NCBI GenBank assembly: GCA_016716325.1
Contig: JADJWO010000001.1
Coordinates: 1,054,001-1,118,000 of the forward strand
From: Nitrosomonadales bacterium
Lineage (GTDB): Bacteria > Pseudomonadota > Gammaproteobacteria > Burkholderiales > Gallionellaceae
Reading direction: 5' to 3'
Length of the DNA: 64,000 bases
Each line of letters opens with the position of its first letter. Within the stretch, counting starts at the first letter, position 1. Positions 16,299-24,533 of this stretch are shown here, piece after piece. A program made the translations under genes and the position numbers. A model generated the notes under the pieces. It did no database searches, had not been told where the DNA came from, and saw nothing but the letters and a program-made list of their open reading frames with translations.

Positions 16299-17146
16299 TC
16301 GCTACGCTGAAAATGCGTTTGTCCATTGCCATGACCTTCTCGGTCGCGTTGCATGCATTCGCATTGTTCGGCATTGCACTGGTATTGCCCGATCCCCGCA
16401 GCGCCCCCAATTTCATGCAGCCGCTGCAAGTGGTGCTGGTCAACAGCAAATCGAAATCCAGGCCGAGCAAGGCCGATGCGCTGGCACAGGCCAATCTGGA
16501 CGGCGGCGGCAATACCGTCGAAGATCGGCAAGCCAAAAGCCCGCTGCCCACCATACGCGACGACAAACAATTCACGCCGGAACAACTTGCCAAGCGCGTC
16601 GCGCAACTTGAGCAGGAATCGCGGCGCATGCTGACCCGGCTCAAGAGCGACTTCAAGGTGACGCAGCAGGAACTGAAAAATCAGCGCAGCGCCTCACCCA
16701 GCAGCGGCAATGAACTGGTGGAGAAAAGCCTGGAAATCGCCCGACTGGAGGCGCAGATCAACAAGAATTGGGATGCCTACCAGAAAATGCCGCGCCGAAA
16801 ATTCATCGGCGCACGCACGCAGGAGTACCGTTTCGCACAATACATCGAAGACTGGCGCGTCAAGGTTGAGCGCATCGGCAACCTGAATTATCCGGAGCAG
16901 GCACGGCGTGAACGCATCTACGGGAAATTGCAGCTCAGCGTCTCGATCAGGGCAGACGGCAGCGTCGAAAGCGTCGAAGTCAACCGCTCCTCCGGGCAAC
17001 GCATCCTGGATGCGGCGGCGATGCGCATCGTCAAACTTGCCGCGCCCTATGCGCCACTGCCGCCGGACATTACCAGGGACTGGGATATCCTGACCATCAC
17101 GCGTACCTGGACGTTCACTTCGTCCGACCGGCTCGAAAGCGAGTAG
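16295..17146 (+). CDS. TonB-like energy transducer
   Basis: 283 aa. One N-terminal membrane anchor (about residues 7-29), a long charged periplasmic stretch with coiled-coil character (90-170), and a C-terminal TonB fold (about 195-280: LNYPEQARRERIYGKLQLSV, then RSSGQRILDAAAMRIV). TonB couples the inner-membrane proton motive force to outer-membrane transporters. No exbB/exbD is adjacent. The start is a TTG at 16295 behind GAGGAG and overlapping the previous stop; an ATG at 16313 would also keep the anchor. Its position ahead of the zinc-type cluster hints that it energises metal uptake, which is inference. Confidence 0.82.
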   Translation: MIATLKMRLSIAMTFSVALHAFALFGIALVLPDPRSAPNFMQPLQVVLVNSKSKSRPSKADALAQANLDGGGNTVEDRQAKSPLPTIRDDKQFTPEQLAKRVAQLEQESRRMLTRLKSDFKVTQQELKNQRSASPSSGNELVEKSLEIARLEAQINKNWDAYQKMPRRKFIGARTQEYRFAQYIEDWRVKVERIGNLNYPEQARRERIYGKLQLSVSIRADGSVESVEVNRSSGQRILDAAAMRIVKLAAPYAPLPPDITRDWDILTITRTWTFTSSDRLESE

Positions 17147-17148
17147 GC

Positions 17149-17160
17149 TAGAATGCGCCC
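17149..17160 (+). promoter_or_regulatory. possible -10 element for the metal-uptake cluster
   Basis: TAGAAT at 17149-17154 is followed by GCGCCC and an ATG at 17162. If active, it overlaps the upstream candidate ATG at 17153 and would make the 17162 start leaderless. Confidence 0.4.
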
Positions 17161-17464
17161 CATGCACCGCTCTCTGCCCATCCGTCTGCTGCTCGTTTTA
17201 GCCTTGCTGCTCAGCCAGCTTGGCGGATTGGCGCACGGCATCGCGCACACGCTGGAACAGCAATCTCAGGATCAATCGCAGCCGCACGACCGGCTATGCG
17301 ACTTGTGCGCCAGTTATGCGCAACTCGGCAGCGCCCTCGGCAACCACACGCATCAATTCATCCCGGCAAGGCAAGAGACGCATTTCGCCACCGCTGCTTC
17401 CGCTTCGCTCTTTTCCACCGCCTTCACTGCCTTCACCGCTCGGGCCCCACCTTACTTCGTTTAG
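17153..17464 (+). CDS. small secreted Cys/His protein (DUF2946-like)
   Basis: 103 aa (100 if the ATG at 17162 is used). A hydrophobic N-terminal segment (RLLLVLALLLSQLGGLAHG) acts as signal or anchor. The mature part has HGIAHTLEQ, a CDLC motif in RLCDLCASYAQLG, and NHTHQF, a set of His and Cys that could bind a metal. Short proteins of this DUF2946-like appearance often sit in front of outer-membrane metal receptors. It lies 6 bp after the TonB gene and 86 bp before the outer-membrane protein. Function is unknown; metal binding is inference from composition and context. Confidence 0.65.
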   Translation: MRPMHRSLPIRLLLVLALLLSQLGGLAHGIAHTLEQQSQDQSQPHDRLCDLCASYAQLGSALGNHTHQFIPARQETHFATAASASLFSTAFTAFTARAPPYFV

Positions 17465-17550
17465 TTCAATCGATTTCTCGCACTGAACGCGGACCGGAAT
17501 TGCCCCGGCCTGCTTTACGCGATTCATTCATTGTTTTTACGGAGTAATAC

Positions 17551-18936
17551 ATGTTCAACAAATCCTGTTTTAGCGTGGCGATTGCTGTCGCGCTACTGCC
17601 CCATTCGCTCAACGCATCCGCCGCGAGCGACCCCGATCTGCAAGCCATCCGCGAGCAGATTCAACAACTGAAGCAAAGCTATGAGCAACGTATCGCCCAG
17701 TTGGAGCAACGTTTGCAAACCGCCGAATCGGCCGGCAAACAAGCCGATGCAGCCCAAACTCGGCTGCGACCAGCGGATGCGGCACCATCGTCCCCCACTG
17801 TCGGCGCCGACAACGCCTTCAATCCGGCGATTGCGCTGATACTGGGCGGCACTTACGGGTCTGTGCGTCAGGATCCTGCCATCCCGGCCACCGGTTTCGC
17901 GATGAACCCGAACATGGGGCACGAGCAGGGCTTCAACCTCGGCGAATCCGAACTGGGCATCAGCGCCAACATCGATGCCGACTATCGCGGCGTTGCCACG
18001 CTGGCGCTCGATCCGGCCGGCGGAGTCGGCGTGGAGAATGCCTTCGTCCAGACATCCGCACCGGGCAACGGCATCAACCTCAAGTTTGGCCGCTATTTCT
18101 CCGGGCTGGGCTATCTCAACGAGCAGCATGCCCACGCTTGGGATTTCGTCGATCAACCGCTGGTGTATGCCTCGCTGTGGGGCAACCAGTTGGGCGAAGA
18201 TGGCCTGCAAGTCAAATGGCTGGCACCTACCGACACCTTCATCGAACTGGGCGCAGAGCTCGGGCGCGGACGTGGCTTCCCCGGCTCGGATCGCGTCAAG
18301 AACGGCGCTGGCTCCGGCGTGCTGTTCGCGCATGCCGGCGACGACATCGGCATCGAACACAGTTGGCGCATCGGCGCATCGCTGCACAGGACGCGCGCGG
18401 CGGATCGCGTCAGTGATGCCGTGCCCGATCTGCTTGGAACCGCCGGCGGCGTGAGCAACAGTTTCAGCGGCGACAGCCAAACGACCGGGCTGGACTTCGT
18501 CTGGAAATATGCGCCCAACGGCAACATGCGCAACCGTTACGCGAAATTTCAGGGCGAATATTTCCGCCGTAAGGAAATCGGCATGCTGACATACGACACC
18601 GCGCTTGCGAATGTGACCGACAGTTTCAGCGTGACGCAAAGCGGCTGGTATCTGCAAGGCGTATACCAGTTCCAGCCGAACTGGCGCGCCGGCCTGCGTT
18701 ATGACAGGCTCGATCCTGGCATCGCCACGATCGGCGCGCTGAACGCCGCCAACGTCATCGCCGACTACGGTTTCCAACCCGCGCGCACCAGCCTGATGCT
18801 GGATTACAGCCCGAGCGAATTCTCGCGCCTGCGCCTGCAATTGGCTCGTGACAACACGCGGCAAGGCCTGCCCGACAACCAGTTGTTCGTGCAATACATC
18901 ATGAGTCTGGGCGCGCACAGCTCACATCAATACTAA
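17551..18936 (+). CDS. outer-membrane beta-barrel protein of the zinc uptake cluster
   Basis: 461 aa with a signal peptide (1-25, ending ASA), then a short coiled coil (about 28-62, LQAIREQIQQLKQSYEQR) and a barrel of alternating strands to the end (YIMSLGAHSSHQY). The coiled-coil-plus-barrel design resembles trimeric porins with an N-terminal periplasmic stalk; there is no TonB box or plug domain, so it is not a classical TonB receptor. Its stop shares a base with the binding-protein start, placing it in one operon with a metal ABC system. I infer a role in letting the metal across the outer membrane. Confidence 0.75.
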   Translation: MFNKSCFSVAIAVALLPHSLNASAASDPDLQAIREQIQQLKQSYEQRIAQLEQRLQTAESAGKQADAAQTRLRPADAAPSSPTVGADNAFNPAIALILGGTYGSVRQDPAIPATGFAMNPNMGHEQGFNLGESELGISANIDADYRGVATLALDPAGGVGVENAFVQTSAPGNGINLKFGRYFSGLGYLNEQHAHAWDFVDQPLVYASLWGNQLGEDGLQVKWLAPTDTFIELGAELGRGRGFPGSDRVKNGAGSGVLFAHAGDDIGIEHSWRIGASLHRTRAADRVSDAVPDLLGTAGGVSNSFSGDSQTTGLDFVWKYAPNGNMRNRYAKFQGEYFRRKEIGMLTYDTALANVTDSFSVTQSGWYLQGVYQFQPNWRAGLRYDRLDPGIATIGALNAANVIADYGFQPARTSLMLDYSPSEFSRLRLQLARDNTRQGLPDNQLFVQYIMSLGAHSSHQY

Positions 18937-19841
18937 TGAAAATCATGCGAAGAATTCTCCATGCATTCTTGCTGCTGCTGCTTGGCGGCAATGCCCACGC
19001 AGCGCTCAACGTATTCGCCTGCGAACCGGAATGGGCGGCGCTCACCCGGCAACTCGCGGGGGACCGTGCCACCATCTACACCGCCACTGGCCCATTGCAG
19101 GATCCGCACCGCGTCGAAGCGCGTCCCAGCCTGATCGCCAAGGCTCGCCGCGCAGACCTGATGGTATGCACCGGCGCCGGACTCGAAGCGGCCTGGCTAC
19201 CGGTGGTGTTGCGAGAGTCGGGCAACCGCGCGATACAACCCGGCGGCAACGGTTATTTCGAGGCGGCGCAATCGGTGCAAATGCTGGAAGTGCCGACTCG
19301 CCTGGATCGCGCCGAGGGTGATGTACATGCGACGGGCAATCCACACATCCAGACCGACCCGCGCAACTTCCTGCCCGTCGCCGACGCACTCGCCGATCGC
19401 CTGTGCCGGCTCGACCCGCCCAACGCCGCACACTACCGGAAACAGCTTGCGTCATTCGACAAGCAATGGCGCGCCTCCATCGCCAGATGGGAACAACAGG
19501 CCGCACCGCTCAGGGGCGTGCCGGTGATCGCGCAACACCGCGGCTTCCCCTACCTGAACAACTGGCTGGGACTGAAACAGGTCGCCGAACTGGAACCCAG
19601 GCCCGGTATGGAACCCGGCGTCGCCTATCTGGGACAGGTGCTGGACCGGCTGCAACAACACCCGGCAAAGATGGTGCTGCGCGCCGCCTACCAGGATGGG
19701 CGTCCTTCCGGATGGATCGCGGATCGCGCGCAGATCGCCGCAGTGGAACTCCCTTACACGGTCGGCGGCAGTAAGGCTGCCACGGACCTGTCCGGATTGT
19801 TTGACGACACCATCCGGAGATTGCTGGCGGGACTGAAATGA
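18936..19841 (+). CDS. metal ABC transporter substrate-binding protein (ZnuA/TroA-like)
   Basis: 301 aa periplasmic binding protein of cluster A-I. The signal peptide ends near residue 22 (NAHA). Three histidines sit at the canonical metal-ligand positions: His58 in DPHRVEARPS, His137 in GNPHIQTDP, and His201 in AQHRGFPYL. There is no long acidic/His-rich loop of the ZnuA type, so zinc versus manganese cannot be settled; three histidines favour zinc. ATG overlaps the barrel gene stop by one base and the gene overlaps the permease start (ATGA). Confidence 0.88.
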   Translation: MKIMRRILHAFLLLLLGGNAHAALNVFACEPEWAALTRQLAGDRATIYTATGPLQDPHRVEARPSLIAKARRADLMVCTGAGLEAAWLPVVLRESGNRAIQPGGNGYFEAAQSVQMLEVPTRLDRAEGDVHATGNPHIQTDPRNFLPVADALADRLCRLDPPNAAHYRKQLASFDKQWRASIARWEQQAAPLRGVPVIAQHRGFPYLNNWLGLKQVAELEPRPGMEPGVAYLGQVLDRLQQHPAKMVLRAAYQDGRPSGWIADRAQIAAVELPYTVGGSKAATDLSGLFDDTIRRLLAGLK

Positions 19842-20593
19842 ACGACATCGAACTCGACATCCTGTTGCCAGCCTTCATCGCCGGCCTGCTGGTATTGTCC
19901 ACGCATATCCCGTTCGGCATGAAGATACTGGCACGCGGTGTGATCTTTGCCGATCTTGCCGTCGCGCAGATCGCCGGGCTGGGTGTAGTAATCGCCGGAT
20001 TGCTGGAACTGACCGACCAGCCGCTACTGGTGCAACTGATCGCTGCGGCCAGCGCATTGTGCGGCGCGGCGTTGCTGGCATGGATCGAGCGGCGTCTGGA
20101 AGCGGTGAAGGAGGCCTGCATCGGCCTGACCTTCGTGCTCGCCGCCAGCGGCGGTATCCTGCTGATGAGCCGTGACACCCATGCCGGCGAACATCTGAAT
20201 GACCTGCTGGTCGGGCAGATCCTGTGGGTCAGCAATACGCAACTGATCGCCACCGCCATCCTGAGCACCGTGCTGCTGCTGATATGGCGCTGGCAACGTG
20301 CCCGGCTGGGCGATCTTGGCTTCTACGCGCTGTTCGCCCTTGCAGTCACCGCCTCGGTACAACTGGTCGGCGTATATCTGGTATTCGCCAGCCTGATCGT
20401 TCCGGCACTCGCCTCCTTCCGTGCTGCTTCGCGACGGGCGGCATATGCCTTCTTCATCGGCATTTCGGGCTATGCCGGCGGCCTGCTGGTTTCGTCATGG
20501 TTCGACCTGCCTGCCGGCGCAGCCATTGTCTGGGCGATGGCTATCTCAGGTGCCGCCGCCATACCGTTGACAAGCGCACGAAAGGCGGCCTGA
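19838..20593 (+). CDS. metal ABC transporter permease (ABC-3 family)
   Basis: 251 aa, about seven or eight membrane spans. ABC-3 signatures are GVIFADLAVAQIAGLGV near residue 35 and QLVGVYLVFASLIVPALAS near residue 180. It should form the inner-membrane channel for the binding protein encoded just upstream. No ATP-binding subunit gene follows: the next gene is aroE after 42 bp with its own promoter-like box, and none precedes in the cluster. The transporter must borrow an ATPase from elsewhere or be incomplete. Confidence 0.87.
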   Translation: MNDIELDILLPAFIAGLLVLSTHIPFGMKILARGVIFADLAVAQIAGLGVVIAGLLELTDQPLLVQLIAAASALCGAALLAWIERRLEAVKEACIGLTFVLAASGGILLMSRDTHAGEHLNDLLVGQILWVSNTQLIATAILSTVLLLIWRWQRARLGDLGFYALFALAVTASVQLVGVYLVFASLIVPALASFRAASRRAAYAFFIGISGYAGGLLVSSWFDLPAGAAIVWAMAISGAAAIPLTSARKAA

Positions 20594-20600
20594 TTTTCTT

Positions 20601-20610
20601 TACAATGCGC
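20601..20610 (+). promoter_or_regulatory. -10 element with GC discriminator for aroE
   Basis: TACAAT immediately followed by GCGC, about 25 bp before the aroE ATG. Confidence 0.5.
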
Positions 20611-20635
20611 ATATTCCATTTATCGCAGATTCGAC

Positions 20636-21439
20636 ATGACCGACCGTTACGCCGTCATCGGCAACCCCGTTTCACACAGTAAGTCACCGCTGATCCACAG
20701 GATGTTCGCCGAACAGACCAACCAGGACATCAGCTACGAAGCCATCGAAGCTCCGCTGGACGGCTTCGCCGCGACCGTACACCGTCTGCGCGACGAGGGA
20801 TACCTGGGTTGCAACGTGACCGTGCCATTCAAGTTCGAAGCGTTCAAATTGTGTGACGAGATCGGCGCCCGCGCCCGGAATGCACGGGCAGTCAATACCC
20901 TGCTGTTCCGCGACGGAAGGATACTGGGCACCAATACCGACGGGGCCGGCCTGCTCATCGATATCGAGAACAACCTGGGCTTTAAGTTGATGTGGAAAGA
21001 CGCGCTACTGCTGGGCGCCGGCGGCGCTGCAGCCGGCGTGCTGTGGCCGCTGTTCAGTGCCGGGGTTGGCGTGGTCATCGCCAACCGCACGATCGAAAAG
21101 GCGCAGGCGCTTGCTGCCGATTTCGAGGATTGCTCGGTATTTGCGCGCAGCTACGACCAACTTCCGGAAAGAAAATTCGATCTTGTCATCAATGCCACCT
21201 CCAGCGGACTGAAGGACGAACAACTACCCTTGCCCGCCAACCTGTTCAAACCGGGCGCGCTGGCATACGACATGATGTACGGGCGCGAGACGTCGTTCAT
21301 GAAGTTTGCACGCGCCAATGGCGCGGCTGTGGTGGCAGACGGGTTGGGCATGCTGGTCGAACAGGCCGCGGAAGCCTTTCACCTCTGGCGCGGCCTACGT
21401 CCAGACACTGCCCCAGTCATCGCCGCCCTGCGCAAGTGA
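20636..21439 (+). CDS. aroE: shikimate dehydrogenase (NADP+)
   Basis: 267 aa. It reduces 3-dehydroshikimate to shikimate. The substrate site starts YAVIGNPVSHSKSP, with the catalytic lysine in NVTVPFK; the Rossmann part has LGAGGAAAGV and NATSSGL. Length and order are typical. mtgA follows after two bases, so the two probably share an mRNA, an arrangement frequent in betaproteobacteria. Confidence 0.96.
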   Translation: MTDRYAVIGNPVSHSKSPLIHRMFAEQTNQDISYEAIEAPLDGFAATVHRLRDEGYLGCNVTVPFKFEAFKLCDEIGARARNARAVNTLLFRDGRILGTNTDGAGLLIDIENNLGFKLMWKDALLLGAGGAAAGVLWPLFSAGVGVVIANRTIEKAQALAADFEDCSVFARSYDQLPERKFDLVINATSSGLKDEQLPLPANLFKPGALAYDMMYGRETSFMKFARANGAAVVADGLGMLVEQAAEAFHLWRGLRPDTAPVIAALRK

Positions 21440-21441
21440 CC

Positions 21442-22137
21442 ATGAAAAGGCTGTATGGCTGGATGTGGCGCGCATTCGCCGTTGCGGTCGGCCTGGTACT
21501 GCTCTACCAGATCTGGCTGTTCGCGCACATCTGCTGGTGGATCAAGTTCAACCCGTCCACCAGCGCATTCATGGAAAGTCGTCTGGAAGTCATGCAGGAC
21601 AAGAACCCGGATGCGGAACTTCGCCACAAGTGGGTTCCCTACGCGAAGATTTCCAACAACCTCAAACGCGCGCTGATCGCATCGGAAGACGCGAAATTCG
21701 TCGATCACGAGGGCTTCGACTGGGAAGGCATCCAGAAGGCCTACGAGAAGAACCTGAAGAAAGGCCGGATCGTCGCGGGCGGTTCCACCATCAGCCAGCA
21801 ACTCGCCAAAAACCTGTTCCTGTCCACCCGACGCACACCATGGCGCAAGCTCGAGGAGGCGGCAATCACCGTGATGCTTGAAGCGGTGATGGACAAGCGG
21901 CGCATCTTCGAGATTTATCTGAACATCATCGAATGGGGCAACGGCGTGTTCGGCGCGGAAGCTGCGGCACGCCATTACTACCATGTCAGCGCGGCGAACC
22001 TGTCCTCCGAACAGGCCGCAAAACTGGCGGCAATGGTGCCCAATCCGCGTTATTACGATACGCACCGCGAGGCGCGAGGCCTGCTGCGCAAGACCGCCAT
22101 CATCCGTGCACGGATGAACAGCGCCGAAATTCCGTGA
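21442..22137 (+). CDS. mtgA: monofunctional peptidoglycan glycosyltransferase
   Basis: 231 aa family GT51 enzyme that polymerises lipid II into glycan strands at the inner membrane. One N-terminal span (about 9-31) is followed by the GT51 signatures ASEDAKFVDHEGFDW (catalytic Glu), GGSTISQQLAKNLFL and KRRIFEIYLNIIEWG. There is no transpeptidase domain, as expected for MtgA. The ATG at 21442 follows the aroE stop closely; the larger open frame starting inside aroE is not real. Confidence 0.96.
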   Translation: MKRLYGWMWRAFAVAVGLVLLYQIWLFAHICWWIKFNPSTSAFMESRLEVMQDKNPDAELRHKWVPYAKISNNLKRALIASEDAKFVDHEGFDWEGIQKAYEKNLKKGRIVAGGSTISQQLAKNLFLSTRRTPWRKLEEAAITVMLEAVMDKRRIFEIYLNIIEWGNGVFGAEAAARHYYHVSAANLSSEQAAKLAAMVPNPRYYDTHREARGLLRKTAIIRARMNSAEIP

Positions 22138-22158
22138 GCAGGCGCATGCCTAATTCTT

Positions 22159-22170
22159 TACAATAGCGCG
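22159..22170 (+). promoter_or_regulatory. -10 element with GC discriminator for mgtE
   Basis: TACAAT then AGCGCG, about 28 bp before the ATG. The leader is far too short to hold an M-box or similar riboswitch. Confidence 0.5.
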
Positions 22171-22192
22171 CGATTCACAGGCAGAGCGCGCC

Positions 22193-23647
22193 ATGACAGA
22201 CGAACGCCAGAAAAAGCACTACACCGAGAATGTGCAGGATCACCTCAAGCAGGTGGAATCGCTGCTGCACAAACACGCCCTGCTGGAAGACGTCATCCAC
22301 CGCCAGGAAATGCCGCGCGAAGAACGTCATGCGCTGGTAGATACACTGGTGCACAAGCAACACCTGGCCGAATTGCGGCGCAAGCTCGACGGCCTGCATC
22401 CCGCGGACATCGCCTACATTCTGGAGGCGCTGCCCATCGAGCAGCGCCTGATGGTATGGGACCTGATCAAATCCGAACGCGACGGCGAAATCCTGATCGA
22501 GGTTTCCGACGCGGTACGCGAATCGCTGATTGCCACCATGAGCCGCGAGGAACTGCGCGAGGCCGCCGAGCAGCTCGACACCGACGAGATCGCCGACCTT
22601 GCGCCGGATCTGCCGCAACACGTGATCCGCGACGTGTTCAAGTCGCTGCCCATCGAGGAACGCGAACAGCTGCGCGCGGCGATGTCCTATCCGGAGGATT
22701 CGGTCGGCGCGCTGATGGATTTCAATATGGTGCATGTGCGCGAAGATGTGACGCTGGAAGCTGTCTCCCGCTACCTGCGCCGCTTTGACGAACTGCCCGA
22801 CCACACCGACCAGGTATTCGTGGTCGACCGTGACGACCGCTTCAAGGGCGCCCTGCCGATCAACCTGATCGTGGTCAACGAACCCGACGTCGTCGTCGGA
22901 GACCTGATGCTGACCGACACCATCCGGCTGCATCCCGACGACAAGGCCGACCACGCTGCGCAGGCCTTCGAACGCTACGACCTGGTTTCCGCACCGGTAG
23001 TGGATGAGGACGGAAAGCTGTTCGGACGCATGACGGTGAACGTCGTGCTCGATTTCATCCGCGAGGAATCGGAAACCGACTTGCTGAACCAGGCGGGCCT
23101 GCGCGAAGAGGAAGACATCTTCGCGCCGATGTGGAAATCGGCGAAGAACCGCTGGGCATGGCTGGCATTGAATCTGTGCACGGCATTCTTCGCCTCGCGC
23201 GTGATCGGCGAGTTCGAGGGCACCATCGAAAAATTCGTTGCTCTCGCCACGCTGATGCCCATCGTTGCCGGCATCGCAGGCAACTCGGCAAACCAGACCA
23301 CCGCCATCATCATCCGCTCACTGGCCCTGGAGCAGATCAAGCAAGGTCATGCCAAACGGCTGATGCTCAAGGAGTTGGCCATCAGCGGCCTGAACGGTCT
23401 GGTATGGGGAGGTATCGCCGGGCTGTTCGCTTATTTCCTGTATCACAGCATACCGCTCGGTCTCGTGATGACCGGCGCAATGATACTCAATCTTTCAGTA
23501 GGCGCTCTCGCCGGGTTGTTGATCCCGCTGGTCATGCAGAAAATGGGGCGCGATCCGGCCATTGGTTCAAGCGTAATGATTACCGCCATCACAGACAGTG
23601 GCGGTTTCTTTATCTTCCTGGGATTGGCAACGATCTTCCTGGTTTGA
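22193..23647 (+). CDS. mgtE: magnesium transporter MgtE
   Basis: 484 aa. Cytoplasmic MgtE N domain (about 40-150; LHPADIAYILEALP), paired CBS domains (about 155-285) that gate by binding Mg2+, and five C-terminal membrane spans (about 310-484). The pore region carries AGIAGNSANQTTAIIIRSLALEQ and a late AITDSGGFFIFLG, both conserved. It is a gated Mg2+ channel of the inner membrane. Monocistronic with its own promoter-like box. The downstream 260 bp contain no recognisable gene. Confidence 0.95.
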   Translation: MTDERQKKHYTENVQDHLKQVESLLHKHALLEDVIHRQEMPREERHALVDTLVHKQHLAELRRKLDGLHPADIAYILEALPIEQRLMVWDLIKSERDGEILIEVSDAVRESLIATMSREELREAAEQLDTDEIADLAPDLPQHVIRDVFKSLPIEEREQLRAAMSYPEDSVGALMDFNMVHVREDVTLEAVSRYLRRFDELPDHTDQVFVVDRDDRFKGALPINLIVVNEPDVVVGDLMLTDTIRLHPDDKADHAAQAFERYDLVSAPVVDEDGKLFGRMTVNVVLDFIREESETDLLNQAGLREEEDIFAPMWKSAKNRWAWLALNLCTAFFASRVIGEFEGTIEKFVALATLMPIVAGIAGNSANQTTAIIIRSLALEQIKQGHAKRLMLKELAISGLNGLVWGGIAGLFAYFLYHSIPLGLVMTGAMILNLSVGALAGLLIPLVMQKMGRDPAIGSSVMITAITDSGGFFIFLGLATIFLV

Positions 23648-23864
23648 TGATCGGATGACGGGACAAGCAACCACAACTTCAACGACTCGCTCTGACAACG
23701 ACAGCCGGATCCAGTAGAGACATCCAGACTCTGCCGCCCGCCCACAAGAAACCTGTTGCCAGGTCTTGCGGTTATGGACGGTTTTGTCCGGGCGTTCTTT
23801 ATTCAGGGGGGAGCAAAAACGCCCCGCGCATAAGCACGGGTCACTGCACAAACCTGCCGAGCGA

Positions 23865-23895
23865 TCAAAAAGGGCGGAGAACGATCATCCCGCCC
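23865..23895 (-). terminator. rho-independent terminator after the H1-like gene
   Basis: On the minus strand GGGCGGGA and TCCGCCC form a stem followed by TTTTT, some 15 bp after the stop of the Lys/Ala repeat gene. Confidence 0.7.
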
Positions 23896-23910
23896 ACCTG
23901 CAAAGCAGGA

Positions 23911-24360
23911 TCAAGCGCCCAGAATGCCCTTGCCCGCCGGCTTTGCGGCCGGTTTCTTGGCAACTACTTTTTTGGCAGCCGGTTTTTTCGCTACGACTTT
24001 TTTGGCTGCCGGTTTCTTGGCAACCACTTTTTTGGCAGCCGGTTTTTTCGCTACGACTTTTTTGGCTGCCGGTTTCTTGGCAACCACTTTTTTGGCGGCT
24101 GGTTTTTTCGCTACGACTTTTTTGGCTGCCGGTTTCTTGGCGACCACCTTTTTGGCGGCTGGTTTTTTCGCTACGACTTTTTTGGCTGCCGGCTTCTTGG
24201 CGACTACTTTTTTAGCGGCCGGTTTTTTCGCTACGACTTTTTTGGCTGCCGGCTTCTTGGCGACTACTTTTTTAGCGGCGGGTTTTTTCGCTACGACTTT
24301 TTTGGCTGCCGGCTTCTTGGCGACTGCTTTCTTGGCGGCGGGTTTCTTTGCTGCGGGCGT
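23911..24360. repeat. tandem 60-bp coding repeat
   Basis: Seven near-identical 60-bp units in register from about 23941 to 24360, each coding two decapeptides. The two halves of each unit differ by fixed synonymous changes (for example GCTACGACTTTTTT against GCAACCACTTTTTT). Confidence 0.85.
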
Positions 24361-24375
24361 TTTTGATGTTGCCAT
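23911..24375 (-). CDS. histone H1-like Lys/Ala/Pro decapeptide-repeat protein
   Basis: 154 aa of extreme composition. After MATSKTPAA come 13 tandem decapeptides of the form KKPAAKKVVA (the first is KKPAAKKAVA), then KKPAAKPAGKGILGA. At DNA level the period is 60 bp, two decapeptides with different synonymous codons, suggesting expansion of a 60-bp unit. It resembles eukaryotic H1 tails and bacterial AlgP/Hc-like nucleoid proteins, so non-specific DNA binding is likely but unproven. The ATG at 24375 is preferred over 24381 because GGAGA is at workable distance only from the former. Repeat number probably varies between strains. Antisense open frames over it are codon-bias artefacts. Confidence 0.82.
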   Translation of the reverse strand: MATSKTPAAKKPAAKKAVAKKPAAKKVVAKKPAAKKVVAKKPAAKKVVAKKPAAKKVVAKKPAAKKVVAKKPAAKKVVAKKPAAKKVVAKKPAAKKVVAKKPAAKKVVAKKPAAKKVVAKKPAAKKVVAKKPAAKKVVAKKPAAKPAGKGILGA

Positions 24376-24533
24376 TTTCATTCTCCATAAAAATTTAGAA
24401 CATTCACTTACGACTCACTACCCCCCCAAACGCCTGCCATCAAAGCCAAGACGCTTGCGGCAATGGCACTGTATCCACGTTTAAAAAATCACGCAACAAG
24501 ATTCGTGAAAAAAATTTGCGGAAATTGCAACAC

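Noticed and set aside
22138..22192. Mg2+ riboswitch (M-box) in front of mgtE
   Set aside because: Only about 28 bases lie between the -10 box and the ATG, far too short.
23648..23864. Possible small RNA or short gene after mgtE
   Set aside because: No promoter-terminator pair and no frame with a ribosome-binding site; the GGGCGTT/AACGCCC pairing has a long loop and no T tract.
23940..24360. CRISPR-like regular 60-bp spacing
   Set aside because: The whole unit repeats with no unique spacers and is in-frame coding sequence of a basic protein.
23924..24484. A 186-codon plus-strand frame coding a repeated FLAAGFFATT pattern
   Set aside because: It is the antisense of the Lys/Ala repeat gene; it has no ribosome-binding site and its regularity only mirrors the repeat.
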